Shown: positions 35,913 to 44,887, counted from the stretch's first letter. The stretch is 64,000 nucleotides of DNA from JAAFHB01 sp942493325 (GCA_942493325.1 OW818689.1:3534001-3598000); one strand, 5' to 3'. Numbers and translations: made by a program. The notes: generated by a model not told the origin, from the sequence alone.

Positions 35913-37088
35913 ATGGAACCATTATTTATCAGGATTAGAGAAAAGTGGTTTGAGGTTAGAATCTTTATTTCTCTTTCCATTGTATTAATTATCTCTTTGC
36001 TTTCATTCCTGGTATTTAAGGATACTCGCACCAATGTTGAGATAGCCGGAAGTTGGTGCGGATTATCACGCGAATTATCAATTTGTTACGGATATTATTT
36101 TGCAGCCTTTCTATTACTGTTTGCATCAGCTATCCGCATGTGGGCAGGTAGTGTCCTGACATCCAAAACCGTCATGGCTTTTAAAATCCAAAACAGTAAA
36201 TTATTGATATCCGGACCTTATGGCTTTGTAAGGCACCCGATATATTTTGCTGACATGATTGCCTTTATTGCTTTTTCACTTTGTCTCAGACCTGTCGGTT
36301 TATTAATGCCGTTGCTGATTTTATTGCATTATTACCAACTGATTAATTACGAGGAGCAAAAACTCAGAATCGAATTCGGAAAGGCCTATGATAAATATGT
36401 TAATTCAGTACCCCGAATCTTTCCGCGAATATCGCAAATCAGAAAAATATTTAAATCTCCTTCAGATTTTCAGATAAATTCTGACGGATTCCGCCATAAC
36501 GCCCAGTATATGCTGTTTGTTCCGGGTTTAATCATTGCTGCATACACAGGTAAATTTATTCACGCAGTTTTTATTGGTCTGCCTGCCGTTGTTGATTGGG
36601 CAATCATTCATACAATTATTGGAGTTACAAAGGATACTTCGGTAGAAGACGAATTGCAGTCAAAACGGAAAAAATTCACCGGCTCAAAAGTTTTCAGGGA
36701 CATTTTATATGCGCAATGCTGGGAGGATCCGGAACTTGACAGAATCGCTTTTAAAATAAAGCCCGGTGATACGGTCTTCTCAATTACATCAGGAGGGTGT
36801 AATGCACTGGCATTTCTCATTGATGATCCGAAAAAGGTTATTTGCCTGGATATGAACCGGTACCAGAATTTTCTTTTGTCGCTTAAAATAAATGCATTCC
36901 GATCGCTTTCCCATGACGAAATCCTTGAATTTTTTGGCGTGCATGCTTCAACACGACGGTTGGAGTTGTACGAAAGGATAAAACCTTTTCTCCTGAAGAA
37001 GAGCAGGAGTATTGGCGTACTAAAAAAGAGGATATCAATAAGGGAATCCTTCATTGTGGCCGGTATGAAAAATATATGCAATTATTGA
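35913..37088 (+). CDS. Membrane methyltransferase (ICMT/PEMT-like) fused to BtaA-like domain, N-terminal part of a frameshifted gene
   Basis: Residues ~15-175 are a polytopic isoprenylcysteine/phospholipid methyltransferase-like domain: two early helices, then ISGPYGFVRHPIYFADMIAF (the RHPxY SAM motif) and NYEEQKLRIEFGKAYDKY. After two more helices, residues ~250-359 begin a DUF3419/BtaA domain (LYAQCWEDPELDRIAF, DTVFSITSGGCNALAFL, VICLDMN). BtaA moves the 3-amino-3-carboxypropyl group from SAM to diacylglycerol. After codon 359 the frame is lost at a T4 run (36986-36989). The remaining 32 residues of this frame are nonsense. With one more T the protein continues to 37792, 626 residues in all. 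Confidence 0.8.
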   Translation: MEPLFIRIREKWFEVRIFISLSIVLIISLLSFLVFKDTRTNVEIAGSWCGLSRELSICYGYYFAAFLLLFASAIRMWAGSVLTSKTVMAFKIQNSKLLISGPYGFVRHPIYFADMIAFIAFSLCLRPVGLLMPLLILLHYYQLINYEEQKLRIEFGKAYDKYVNSVPRIFPRISQIRKIFKSPSDFQINSDGFRHNAQYMLFVPGLIIAAYTGKFIHAVFIGLPAVVDWAIIHTIIGVTKDTSVEDELQSKRKKFTGSKVFRDILYAQCWEDPELDRIAFKIKPGDTVFSITSGGCNALAFLIDDPKKVICLDMNRYQNFLLSLKINAFRSLSHDEILEFFGVHASTRRLELYERIKPFLLKKSRSIGVLKKRISIRESFIVAGMKNICNY

Positions 37089-37792
37089 AAAGAATTTTCA
37101 GAATCCTTATTGGGAAGAAGATTATCAATGACTTGTTTAATTCTGTCAGTAAAGAGGAAAGGAAAGTTTTATTTGATACGCAGTGGAATAATTTACGATG
37201 GAGGTTATTCTGCCGCCTGTTTTTAAGCCGTTCGTTCGCCAGCATGTTCTTCGATAAAGCTTTCTATAAGTATATTGAACCTTCATTTTCCTTTAAAGAC
37301 TATTACAGTTCGGCTGTAAAACGGGTTGTTACAGAACTGCCGGTAAAAGAAAACTACTTTCTCGCTTATATATTATTGGGGAATTACTTCAGGGAAAACT
37401 TCCCGGTTTACCTGAAAAAGGAAAATTACGCCTCAATTCGAAACCGTGTTGACCGGATTAAAATGATTACCTCGGGCTGCATGGATTACTTCACAACATT
37501 ACCTTCTGAGACCATCTCAGAATTCAATTTTACGAATATTTTTGAATGGATGTCTTTGGAGGAATATGCTCTTCTGCTAAAAGAGACAATCAGAGTAGCA
37601 AAAGATGGTGCAATAGTCACTTACCGCAATCACCTCGTTACACGAAACCGACCTGAAAGCCTTGCAGATCAGCTAATTCAGGACACTAAATTATCAGCGG
37701 AGCTTCACGAAAGAGATCTTTCATTTATTTACAAAGCATATGTAGTTGAACGAATAACGAAAAACGAATGGCATTCTCCGTCAGGGAAATAA
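37076..37792 (+). CDS. BtaA-like (DUF3419) aminocarboxypropyl transferase, C-terminal part of the frameshifted gene
   Basis: 238 residues from the first ATG in this frame. The homologous reading starts earlier, at 36989, with SPEEEQEYWRTKKEDINKG and ILHCGRYEKYMQLL, which joins the upstream half exactly. Features are TQWNNLRWRLFCRLFLSRSF, the mid-domain lid, and EFNFTNIFEWMSLEEYALLL followed by AKDGAIVTYRN, the end of a class I methyltransferase-like fold as in BtaA. The stop overlaps the next gene by 25 bases, so translation coupling is likely. Unless the frameshift is an error or bypassed, the enzyme is not made in one piece. Confidence 0.75.
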   Translation: MQLLKRIFRILIGKKIINDLFNSVSKEERKVLFDTQWNNLRWRLFCRLFLSRSFASMFFDKAFYKYIEPSFSFKDYYSSAVKRVVTELPVKENYFLAYILLGNYFRENFPVYLKKENYASIRNRVDRIKMITSGCMDYFTTLPSETISEFNFTNIFEWMSLEEYALLLKETIRVAKDGAIVTYRNHLVTRNRPESLADQLIQDTKLSAELHERDLSFIYKAYVVERITKNEWHSPSGK

Positions 37793-38877
37793 CAGGGACA
37801 GTGGGCATGAATGATTTTCTGTCCATTCCGTCAGAGATCTACAGGAACGATCCATATTGGGTGGCTCCGCAACTTTCTGAGATAAAGCGGACGCTTTCTC
37901 CAACTTTAAATCCCTATTTTAAAAATGCCTCTTTACGATTATATGTCTGCTATTCCGACGGAAAGCCTGTTTGCAGATCAATAATGGTCATTAATCCGCT
38001 CCACTGGGAAAAGTGGAAAAAGAAGACGGCTTTTTTTGGATTTTTTGAATCAATTGATGACAGTACTGCGGTTCAGTATTTGTTTGATAAGATAGAGGCC
38101 GATAGCCGGGAAGGGGGCGCTGAATATCTTGAAGGACCTTTTAATCCGAATCATTATTCGGAGCTTGGAATTTTAATTGACAACTTCAATTCTGTTTCTG
38201 CTTTCTTCGAAACTTATAATCCGCCTTACTATCCGCAATTGCTTGATAAAGCGGGCTTTTCAGAATTACGTATCTTACATACCCGGCACAATAATGATAT
38301 CGCTGCCACGTTATCAAAAAATATCAGAATAGCTGATCTTCCGGTGGAAAATAATGGATATACCATCCGGAAGTTCAATATCTTCAGAACACGCAGGGAT
38401 CTTGAAATAATGCGTGAAATAAATAATGACGCATTTGCGAATAACTGGTATTTCCTTCCGCTGTCACGCGAGGAGTATAAGTTCTCTGCAAAATTTCTCT
38501 TTTTTGTCACCATACCACGACTTATTCTAATCGTTGAATATAAAGGAAAACCTGCCGGCGCTATTCAATGTGTGCTGAATTTTAACAGGCTGATCAAGCC
38601 ATATGAGGGAAGAATGAAGTGGTGGAACCTGCCGGGGTTGGTGTTAAAACGAAAAAAATTAAAGGAATTGATAGTTTTTACGGTCGGTGTAAAGAATGAA
38701 TTCCGGCATTCGCCGGTATTGGCAATGATCGTTAAATCGATATTAAAAATATTTCAGGATTATTCGACCTTATCAACTACCTGGATTTCAGACGAGAATA
38801 AAGGAGTCATTCATTTTTGTGAATTATTGGGAATGAAACCTTATAAGCATTTTTCGATTTATTCAAAATATTTATAA
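37768..38877 (+). CDS. GNAT-like acyltransferase-fold protein
   Basis: A 369-residue protein with the opening MAFSVREITG...IYRNDPYWVAPQLSEIK of a widespread GNAT-like family (YghO-related). Two GNAT halves seem to be present: residues ~50-170 with EGPFNPNHYSELGIL, and ~210-365 with RLILIVEYKGKPAGAIQCVL as the core strand. The pyrophosphate loop is not canonical, so acceptor and donor are unknown; acyl-CoA or acyl-ACP is likely. It is inside the operon, overlapping the BtaA-like gene and 9 bases ahead of the PLP enzyme gene. N-acylation of an amino-acid head group would fit. Confidence 0.7.
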   Translation: MAFSVREITGTVGMNDFLSIPSEIYRNDPYWVAPQLSEIKRTLSPTLNPYFKNASLRLYVCYSDGKPVCRSIMVINPLHWEKWKKKTAFFGFFESIDDSTAVQYLFDKIEADSREGGAEYLEGPFNPNHYSELGILIDNFNSVSAFFETYNPPYYPQLLDKAGFSELRILHTRHNNDIAATLSKNIRIADLPVENNGYTIRKFNIFRTRRDLEIMREINNDAFANNWYFLPLSREEYKFSAKFLFFVTIPRLILIVEYKGKPAGAIQCVLNFNRLIKPYEGRMKWWNLPGLVLKRKKLKELIVFTVGVKNEFRHSPVLAMIVKSILKIFQDYSTLSTTWISDENKGVIHFCELLGMKPYKHFSIYSKYL

Positions 38878-38886
38878 TGGCCGAGT

Positions 38887-40272
38887 ATGTCAAATGGGAA
38901 AAGGATTATAAGCGATTTGATTAAGAACTGGGACCTTGAAACAAACGAAAATGGGGAGCTTATTATCGGAGGATGCAATACGATTCATCTGAACAATATT
39001 TATGGGACGCCTCTTCATGTTGTGAACGAAGCGAGGCTGAAGAAAACGGCTGAAGCTTTTCTGGGAACGATTAAATCAAAATATCCCGGAGAAATAGCTG
39101 TACACTATGCGTTTAAGTGCAATCCGGTTCCGGGCATTATCAAAATCATTAAGAATGCAGGGATCAATGCAGAGGTAATGAGTGAATATGAGCTGATGCT
39201 TGCACTTAAGCTGGGGTATAAGGGCCATGAGATAATTGTCAATGGACCATTTAAAACAGACAGGTTGATCACTTCTGCTCTTGAGAATAATATCAGGTTA
39301 ATAAATATAGATTCACTTTTTGAACTCCAAAAGATTGATCAGCTGTGTAATAGTCTAAATAAAACTACGGAGGTTCTGCTCCGGATAAATCCTGATTTTA
39401 TTGCCGCAGGAATGAACCGCGGAAGCGCAGCTGCTGATCGTGCAGGTTCTCCATTCGGATTGGATCTTAAAGGCGGCGAAGTCAATCGGTCATTAGCATT
39501 ACTTAAAGATCTGAAGCGGATAAAATTCAGGGGATTTCATTTTCATATCGGAACCGGTATTCAAAATACGGATGATTTCAGAAAAGCACTTATTGGGCTG
39601 AAAAACATTTTAAAATATACGGAAGATTTAGGGTTCCATGTCGATATTTTTGATGTGGGAGGCGGTTTGGGCGTTCCTGATTCGCGTGAGATGACCACAT
39701 GGGAATTGTTACTGTACCAGGCTTTTGATCGTCTACCATCCTGCAGGTTACCAAATAAAAAAATATCGTTCAGCAATTATGCTGATTCTGTAACGTCAGG
39801 AATTTTGACACTTTTCGGGAATCGGAAAATCCCGGAGCTGATTTTTGAACCCGGACGATGTATCACAAGTCCCAACCAGCTTTTATTATTAAAAATTCAC
39901 CAGGTAAAAGAGCGTAAAGGATTGAAAAAATGGCTGATTGCCGATGCAGGAATTGGTACTTTAACAATGCCAACCTATTATGAACAACATGAGGTTGTTT
40001 TGTGTAACGAGGTGAACAGAAATCTATCGGGTAAAGTAACAATCACCGGACCCGGATGCTTTGCTGCTGATGTTGTCTACCGAAACAAACCAATGCCGGA
40101 TATAGCTCCCGGAGAGATTATTGCGATTCTTGACAGCGGAGCATATTTTACTTCATGGGAATCATCTTTTGGATTTCCGCGACCAGCCATCGTTTCGGTT
40201 TTAAACGGCCGGCCTGGTCTTATAAGATCACGGGAATCCTTCGAACATATGATAGCTCTCGATAAGTTTTAA
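38887..40272 (+). CDS. PLP-dependent fold-III decarboxylase (LysA/NspC-like)
   Basis: A 461-residue alanine-racemase-fold decarboxylase. HYAFKCNPVPGI provides the PLP lysine, FRGFHFHIGTGIQ the stacking His, FDVGGGLGVP the glycine-rich phosphate site and FEPGRCI the second phosphate motif. GPGCFAADVVYR holds the active-site cysteine where diaminopimelate decarboxylase has a CES/T-D type motif; that deviation and the operon setting argue against housekeeping lysine synthesis. Relatives decarboxylate diaminopimelate, carboxynorspermidine or carrier-bound glutamate (BtrK). Here it may decarboxylate an aminocarboxypropyl-type product. Its stop overlaps the next start (TAATG). Confidence 0.85.
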   Translation: MSNGKRIISDLIKNWDLETNENGELIIGGCNTIHLNNIYGTPLHVVNEARLKKTAEAFLGTIKSKYPGEIAVHYAFKCNPVPGIIKIIKNAGINAEVMSEYELMLALKLGYKGHEIIVNGPFKTDRLITSALENNIRLINIDSLFELQKIDQLCNSLNKTTEVLLRINPDFIAAGMNRGSAAADRAGSPFGLDLKGGEVNRSLALLKDLKRIKFRGFHFHIGTGIQNTDDFRKALIGLKNILKYTEDLGFHVDIFDVGGGLGVPDSREMTTWELLLYQAFDRLPSCRLPNKKISFSNYADSVTSGILTLFGNRKIPELIFEPGRCITSPNQLLLLKIHQVKERKGLKKWLIADAGIGTLTMPTYYEQHEVVLCNEVNRNLSGKVTITGPGCFAADVVYRNKPMPDIAPGEIIAILDSGAYFTSWESSFGFPRPAIVSVLNGRPGLIRSRESFEHMIALDKF

Positions 40273-41390
40273 TGGTTAATTTAACTTTAATTCACTTTGT
40301 TATGAAATTTAAAATAAATAAAGTGACGGAATGTACGGATCTTCTTGAACTTGGCGATGCTTTAATTAAGAGGATTTTAGATAACGGACATGAGCTGGTC
40401 GCGTTAGCTGAAAATTCAAATTTTGTGCTTAACATTATAGATCTGGATTCACCAAAGGCCTATAATCGTAAAAGCCAGGAAGAAATGGTCATCTCCATTA
40501 CGTTAATCAGTAAGTCTCTACCTGATACACTGTCAATTTGTTATGCGGCATTGGTTAAAAGCATTTCTAATATGCTTTTCTGTATTTTAATGCCTGATGG
40601 CAGTGAGCAACTTACAGCGTTTAGCGTTACACCTGAAGTTGGATTTACAGAATTCGCTTATAGTCCAGATCGGCTGTACGACTACATGTATCCGGTTATT
40701 AGTTCCCATTTTGTGATCCGGAATAAGCTTTCTGAGGATCTTTATTTTAACAGGAATGAATTAATTCCGGAGGTGGAAGATATCATCTTATACGGAAAAG
40801 AATTAGGTGCACTTGGCGTTTTGCCCGCCCCTTTTCCATTGACAAAATTCCTGGATCAGGATCTCATCGATCAGCTTTTCAGACTCTACCAGATCAAAGG
40901 ACTCAGTTATGGAAACCTGAGTATCAGGAATGTAAATTATAAAATTGGGGGTACAACTTTTTGGATGACTGCCCGGGGAGTCGACAAGTCACACCTAAAA
41001 GGGATCGGGAATGACCTGCTTTTGGTAAAAGGATACGATGAAACCAATGGTGAGATGCTTGTTTCAGTTCCGCGTGAACATGATCCCCGGATAAGGGTTT
41101 CGGTTGAAGCTATTGAGCATTACATGATTTACAGGGAATTCCCTGATGTGGGTGCCATCGTTCATGTGCATGCGTGGATTGATGGTGTATTATGCACCAC
41201 CCAAACCTATCCGTGCGGTTCGAGTGAACTGGCGAATAATGTTGTTGATTTACTCAAAAATACGGCTAATCCGGGTCGGACAGAAGTCGGATTAAAAAAT
41301 CACGGTCTCACGATTACAGGCCCCGATATCCGGGATATTTTTCATAGGATCAAAGGCCGACTGAATGTGAATGTTCCAATGTTCAATTGA
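40272..41390 (+). CDS. Class II aldolase/adducin-fold enzyme with an extra N-terminal domain
   Basis: 372 residues from the TAATG-coupled start; an ATG at 40302 is the alternative. The C-terminal ~190 residues are a class II aldolase domain: GLSYGNLSIRN, a conserved TARGVDKSHL loop, the metal-ligand pair in AIVHVHAWIDGVL and the late GLKNHGLTITG. The N-terminal ~165 residues (strands DTLSICYAALVKSISNMLFC and ISSHFVIRNK) match nothing I recognise. A retro-aldol, epimerase or dehydratase-like reaction on a phosphorylated or lipid-linked intermediate is possible. It overlaps the permease gene frame only if that gene's upstream ATG is used. Confidence 0.78.
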   Translation: MVNLTLIHFVMKFKINKVTECTDLLELGDALIKRILDNGHELVALAENSNFVLNIIDLDSPKAYNRKSQEEMVISITLISKSLPDTLSICYAALVKSISNMLFCILMPDGSEQLTAFSVTPEVGFTEFAYSPDRLYDYMYPVISSHFVIRNKLSEDLYFNRNELIPEVEDIILYGKELGALGVLPAPFPLTKFLDQDLIDQLFRLYQIKGLSYGNLSIRNVNYKIGGTTFWMTARGVDKSHLKGIGNDLLLVKGYDETNGEMLVSVPREHDPRIRVSVEAIEHYMIYREFPDVGAIVHVHAWIDGVLCTTQTYPCGSSELANNVVDLLKNTANPGRTEVGLKNHGLTITGPDIRDIFHRIKGRLNVNVPMFN

Positions 41391-41391
41391 T

Positions 41392-42492
41392 ATGTATGCA
41401 TTTTATATATTATCAGAGCACAAGATAAGGTATCTGCTTACAGCACTTGGAATTTCTCTTTGTGCGCTTTTGATGTTATTTCTTATCTCAATATACAAAG
41501 GCGTTTCCTATGGTTCAGTCGAATATGTAAGGTCGGGTAAGGCTGATCTGTGGGTGCTCCAAAAACATGCAACCAACATACTAAGAAGCACATCGCTTTT
41601 ACCTTCATCGTATAGGGAGCGTTTAAATAAAATTCAAGGGGTGGAATCTGCATCTCCTGTTTTTTTTATCCTTGCTTCAATAAAACATAAGAATGGGGAT
41701 GGCTCTTTATATCTTACCGGCTTCGATCCAAAGAGTGGGATAGGCGGACCACCTGAAATCATCAAAGGCCGGAATATAGTATCAGATGACGAAATTGTAC
41801 TTGACAAAGCATTTGCGGCAAAATACAAGATCAAAATTGGAGAGAAGATACAAGTCAGGGACGATTCCCTTGTCGTAACAGGCATTTGTACCGGAACGAA
41901 CATGTTCGTGATTCAATATGCATTTATTTCGCTAAAGATGGCACAGTATATCATTGGGTACCGATTTTTTGTATCTTGCTATCAGGTACATGCAATACCA
42001 GGTTCCAGTATTGAAAACATCAGATCAGCTATTTATTCAGGATTTAAAAATGTGGTGGTTTTTGATAAAAAAACATTCCTGGAAAACAACCTTCGGGAAA
42101 TGGAAAGTGGCATTGTCCCATTGCTGTTTATCATTACGATTATATCGGCAATTGTGCTTACTTCTATCTTAAGTCTCATTTTATCGATCAGCGTACTTGA
42201 AAAGCGTAAAGACCTGGCCATTATGAAAGCACTTGGCTCGCCGCGAGGCTTTATAACAGGCCTGGTGGTCAGATTATCAGTGATGTTATCGTTTGCCGGA
42301 TCAGCTTTTGCATTGGTACTTTTCTTTCCGATGGTAAGCATTGTCGAAAGAATTTCACCGGAAGTTTCGACAAAATCATCCTGTTCACAGGTACTTGTCG
42401 TCTCATTTGGGGTAATAATTATCGGTATTATCAGCACTATTTTACCAATTCGGAGTGTCCGTAAAATTTACCCATTGGAAGTATTTAAATAA
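41392..42492 (+). CDS. ABC transporter permease (DevC/MacB/FtsX-like)
   Basis: 366 residues from the ATG one base after the previous stop. An in-frame ATG at 41371 would place seven extra residues inside the previous gene. It has one N-terminal helix (YLLTALGISLCALLMLFLIS), a periplasmic domain of about 190 residues and three C-terminal helices around SVLEKRKDLAIMKALGSPRG, the coupling motif of FtsX-type permeases. Proteins of this class export lipids, lipoproteins or glycolipids to the outer membrane. Directly followed by its ATPase (2-base gap). Confidence 0.88.
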   Translation: MYAFYILSEHKIRYLLTALGISLCALLMLFLISIYKGVSYGSVEYVRSGKADLWVLQKHATNILRSTSLLPSSYRERLNKIQGVESASPVFFILASIKHKNGDGSLYLTGFDPKSGIGGPPEIIKGRNIVSDDEIVLDKAFAAKYKIKIGEKIQVRDDSLVVTGICTGTNMFVIQYAFISLKMAQYIIGYRFFVSCYQVHAIPGSSIENIRSAIYSGFKNVVVFDKKTFLENNLREMESGIVPLLFIITIISAIVLTSILSLILSISVLEKRKDLAIMKALGSPRGFITGLVVRLSVMLSFAGSAFALVLFFPMVSIVERISPEVSTKSSCSQVLVVSFGVIIIGIISTILPIRSVRKIYPLEVFK

Positions 42493-42494
42493 TT

Positions 42495-43178
42495 ATGGAA
42501 GCGAATAGCAGTTATATTACTCAACTTATTAGTGTATCTAAAATATATGAGGGTTCAGGTAACGGAACTGTTGCATTAAACAATATTTCATTTGCAGCGG
42601 TACCCGGGGAGATGGTACTGTTACTCGGACCAAGTGGAAGCGGCAAAACTACTTTTTTGACATTACTGGCTGGAATGCAGGGGCCAACTTCCGGTGAAGT
42701 ATTCCTTTTTGGAAAACAAACCAGTGAATACTCGGAGCAAGAGTTGCAAATTATTCGCGCAAAGAGACTGGGATTTATTTTCCAGTCGTTTTATCTGATC
42801 GATTCGCTTACGGTACTACAGAATGTAATGATGGTGATGAAGTTTGCCGGTGCGAACAGGGATTTTGCAAGGAAGAGGTCTTTGGAGGTTCTTGAAAAAT
42901 TCGAAATCAGACACCTTGCAAACTCATTTCCTTCAAAAATAAGTCAGGGAGAAAAACAGCGCGTTGCCATTGTCCGTGCGCTTATTAATGGTGCAGAACT
43001 CATCATTGCTGATGAACCTACGGGGAGTCTGGCTTCAAAACAGGGATTGGAAGTTGTTGAATTTTTAAAAAACAGCGCCACGAACGAAAACAGGTGTATC
43101 ATCATAGCCAGTCATGATGAACGGATTACCCGATATGCCGACAGGGTGCTGTTCATCAGTGACGGGGAACTGAAATAA
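42495..43178 (+). CDS. ABC transporter ATP-binding protein (MacB/LolD/DevA-like)
   Basis: A 227-residue ATPase with Walker A LLGPSGSGKTTFL, Q-loop GFIFQSFYLIDSLT, signature ISQGEKQRVAIVRAL (in place of LSGGQ), Walker B ELIIADEPTG and switch His in IIIASHDERI. The D-loop reads SLASKQG where SALD/SLDSK is usual, so the Asp is replaced by Ala. It powers the adjacent FtsX-type permease. Last gene of the operon, ending 14 bases before the convergent GH28 gene. Confidence 0.92.
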   Translation: MEANSSYITQLISVSKIYEGSGNGTVALNNISFAAVPGEMVLLLGPSGSGKTTFLTLLAGMQGPTSGEVFLFGKQTSEYSEQELQIIRAKRLGFIFQSFYLIDSLTVLQNVMMVMKFAGANRDFARKRSLEVLEKFEIRHLANSFPSKISQGEKQRVAIVRALINGAELIIADEPTGSLASKQGLEVVEFLKNSATNENRCIIIASHDERITRYADRVLFISDGELK

Positions 43179-43192
43179 AGCTTATTCTTTAA

Positions 43193-44887
43193 TTATTTAA
43201 CTACATGAACCCTGTTTTTTGCCACCTCTTTTTCAATCACAATTTGTTTGTCAGGATTGGTAAAGCCTGCATTTTTAAAAACAGTATTTCCGGTTCTTAC
43301 CCCCGAAATCTGTATGACCGGAAAAACACCGGGTTGAACAGTAAGCCCATCAATTGTGACATCTTTGCTGTTTATCAGGTCAATCACCGGTCTGTTTTTG
43401 GTTTTAAGGGTCAGATTTTTGATTTGCACATTTTTGGCATCCGTGCAGATCATGCCATAATCGGCCTCCATCTGAATGTTTTCGAGTTGGATATTCTCGA
43501 GATTCATCTCTGGCAATCCCTGGAGGTATATTCCCTGTAATGCTCCCCGGCAGTTCACATCACGGATAAAAATATTTTTAAACTGAGGGGTTGCATCGGT
43601 AACGGGAAATTGTTGTTCAACAGCAGCATTACCGCCCGCTTCCAGTTCTTCGGAAACCGATTTACCACCATAAAAAAGGTTAAATGAGATGGACTGTGTC
43701 GGAATATTCATCATTTCGACATTCGAGATGTAGATGTTTTCGACTACTCCTCCCCTGCCACGGTTGCTTTTAAAGCGGAGACCAACATCAGTTCCGATGA
43801 AGGTGCAATTTGAAACATGAAGATTGCGCACCCCGCCCGACATCTCGCTTCCAACCGTTACTCCGCCATGTCCATGAAAGACAATGCAGTTTTTTACAAT
43901 CAGATTTTCATTCGGTATCCCGCGGTCGCGCCCCTCCTTGTCTTTACCCGATTTGATGCAGATCGCATCGTCGCCCACGTCGAAATTGCTGTCATGAATG
44001 ATGCTGTTTTTACACGATTCGATGTCAATTCCATCACCGTTCTGTGAGTACCACGGATTCCTCACGGTGGCATTGCGCATGGTGAAGTCTTCGCACATCA
44101 GCGGATGGATATTCCACGCCGGTGAATTCTGAAAAGTTGGTCCATCGATCAGTACTTTTTGGCAGGAAATAAGGCTGATCATTACAGGACGCAGGAAATC
44201 TTTTATCTTTTCGAATTCGGCCTTTGTTTTTAAGTTGCGCGGTACATTCATCTCCGCCACTTTCTCCCCATTGATGAATTGTTGTGAGGGATACCATATC
44301 TTTCCGCTTTCACCCACGATCCCGCCGGAAGCCACAAGTTTCTTCCATTGACTTTCGGTCAGTTTTTCCTTTTTAACCGCACGCCATGCATCGCCTGAAC
44401 CATCGAAGACACCATTTCCGGTGATGGCAATGTTTTCGAGGTTACGTCCGTTTACAGGTGACATGCACCGCCAGGTATCGAAGCCTTCGAAATTTGTTTC
44501 AACCAACGGATACAAACTTTTATCAGTACTGAAAACTACCAGCGCGCCTTTTTCGGTATTGATTTCGATATTGCTTTTCAGGGTAATCGGTCCGGTGAGC
44601 CAGGTTCCCCGTGGTACAATCACTTTACCTCCACCTTTCTTCGAAACGGCGTCGATGGCGTCGGCAAATGCGCGCGTATTAAGAACCTGACCTCCGGGTT
44701 GAGCTCCAAAATCGGTAATCGACACTGTCCGATCGGGAATGACAGGCTCACGGACGCGAGGCATCGTGAATTCAATGTTTTTATATAAGTCGTCACCGGA
44801 ACCGGATTCAACACCAGACTGAGCAAACAAACCGACAGAGACTAAAGCTACCGTCATCAGGATTATGGATAATTTACGAAGGATCAT
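43193..44887 (-). CDS. GH28 polygalacturonase-type glycoside hydrolase (first)
   Basis: A 564-residue exported right-handed beta-helix enzyme (signal peptide ending near GLFAQ). The start SITDFGAQPGGQVLNTRAF is family-typical. The catalytic set is intact: QNGDGIDIESCKNS, DVGDDAICIKSGKD (paired Asp) and HGHGGVTVGSEMSGG (His). Hydrolyses alpha-galacturonosyl bonds in pectin, probably exo-acting in the periplasm on oligomers. It is longer than fungal enzymes, with an insert of ~70 residues at 160-225. Last gene of the leftward pectin locus. Confidence 0.92.
   Translation of the reverse strand: MILRKLSIILMTVALVSVGLFAQSGVESGSGDDLYKNIEFTMPRVREPVIPDRTVSITDFGAQPGGQVLNTRAFADAIDAVSKKGGGKVIVPRGTWLTGPITLKSNIEINTEKGALVVFSTDKSLYPLVETNFEGFDTWRCMSPVNGRNLENIAITGNGVFDGSGDAWRAVKKEKLTESQWKKLVASGGIVGESGKIWYPSQQFINGEKVAEMNVPRNLKTKAEFEKIKDFLRPVMISLISCQKVLIDGPTFQNSPAWNIHPLMCEDFTMRNATVRNPWYSQNGDGIDIESCKNSIIHDSNFDVGDDAICIKSGKDKEGRDRGIPNENLIVKNCIVFHGHGGVTVGSEMSGGVRNLHVSNCTFIGTDVGLRFKSNRGRGGVVENIYISNVEMMNIPTQSISFNLFYGGKSVSEELEAGGNAAVEQQFPVTDATPQFKNIFIRDVNCRGALQGIYLQGLPEMNLENIQLENIQMEADYGMICTDAKNVQIKNLTLKTKNRPVIDLINSKDVTIDGLTVQPGVFPVIQISGVRTGNTVFKNAGFTNPDKQIVIEKEVAKNRVHVVK

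Noticed and set aside
34917..43178. Simple betaine-lipid (BtaAB) locus
   Set aside because: A BtaA-like domain is present but no soluble BtaB-type N-methyltransferase, and the PLP, aldolase-fold, GNAT and export genes have no role in DGTS synthesis as known.
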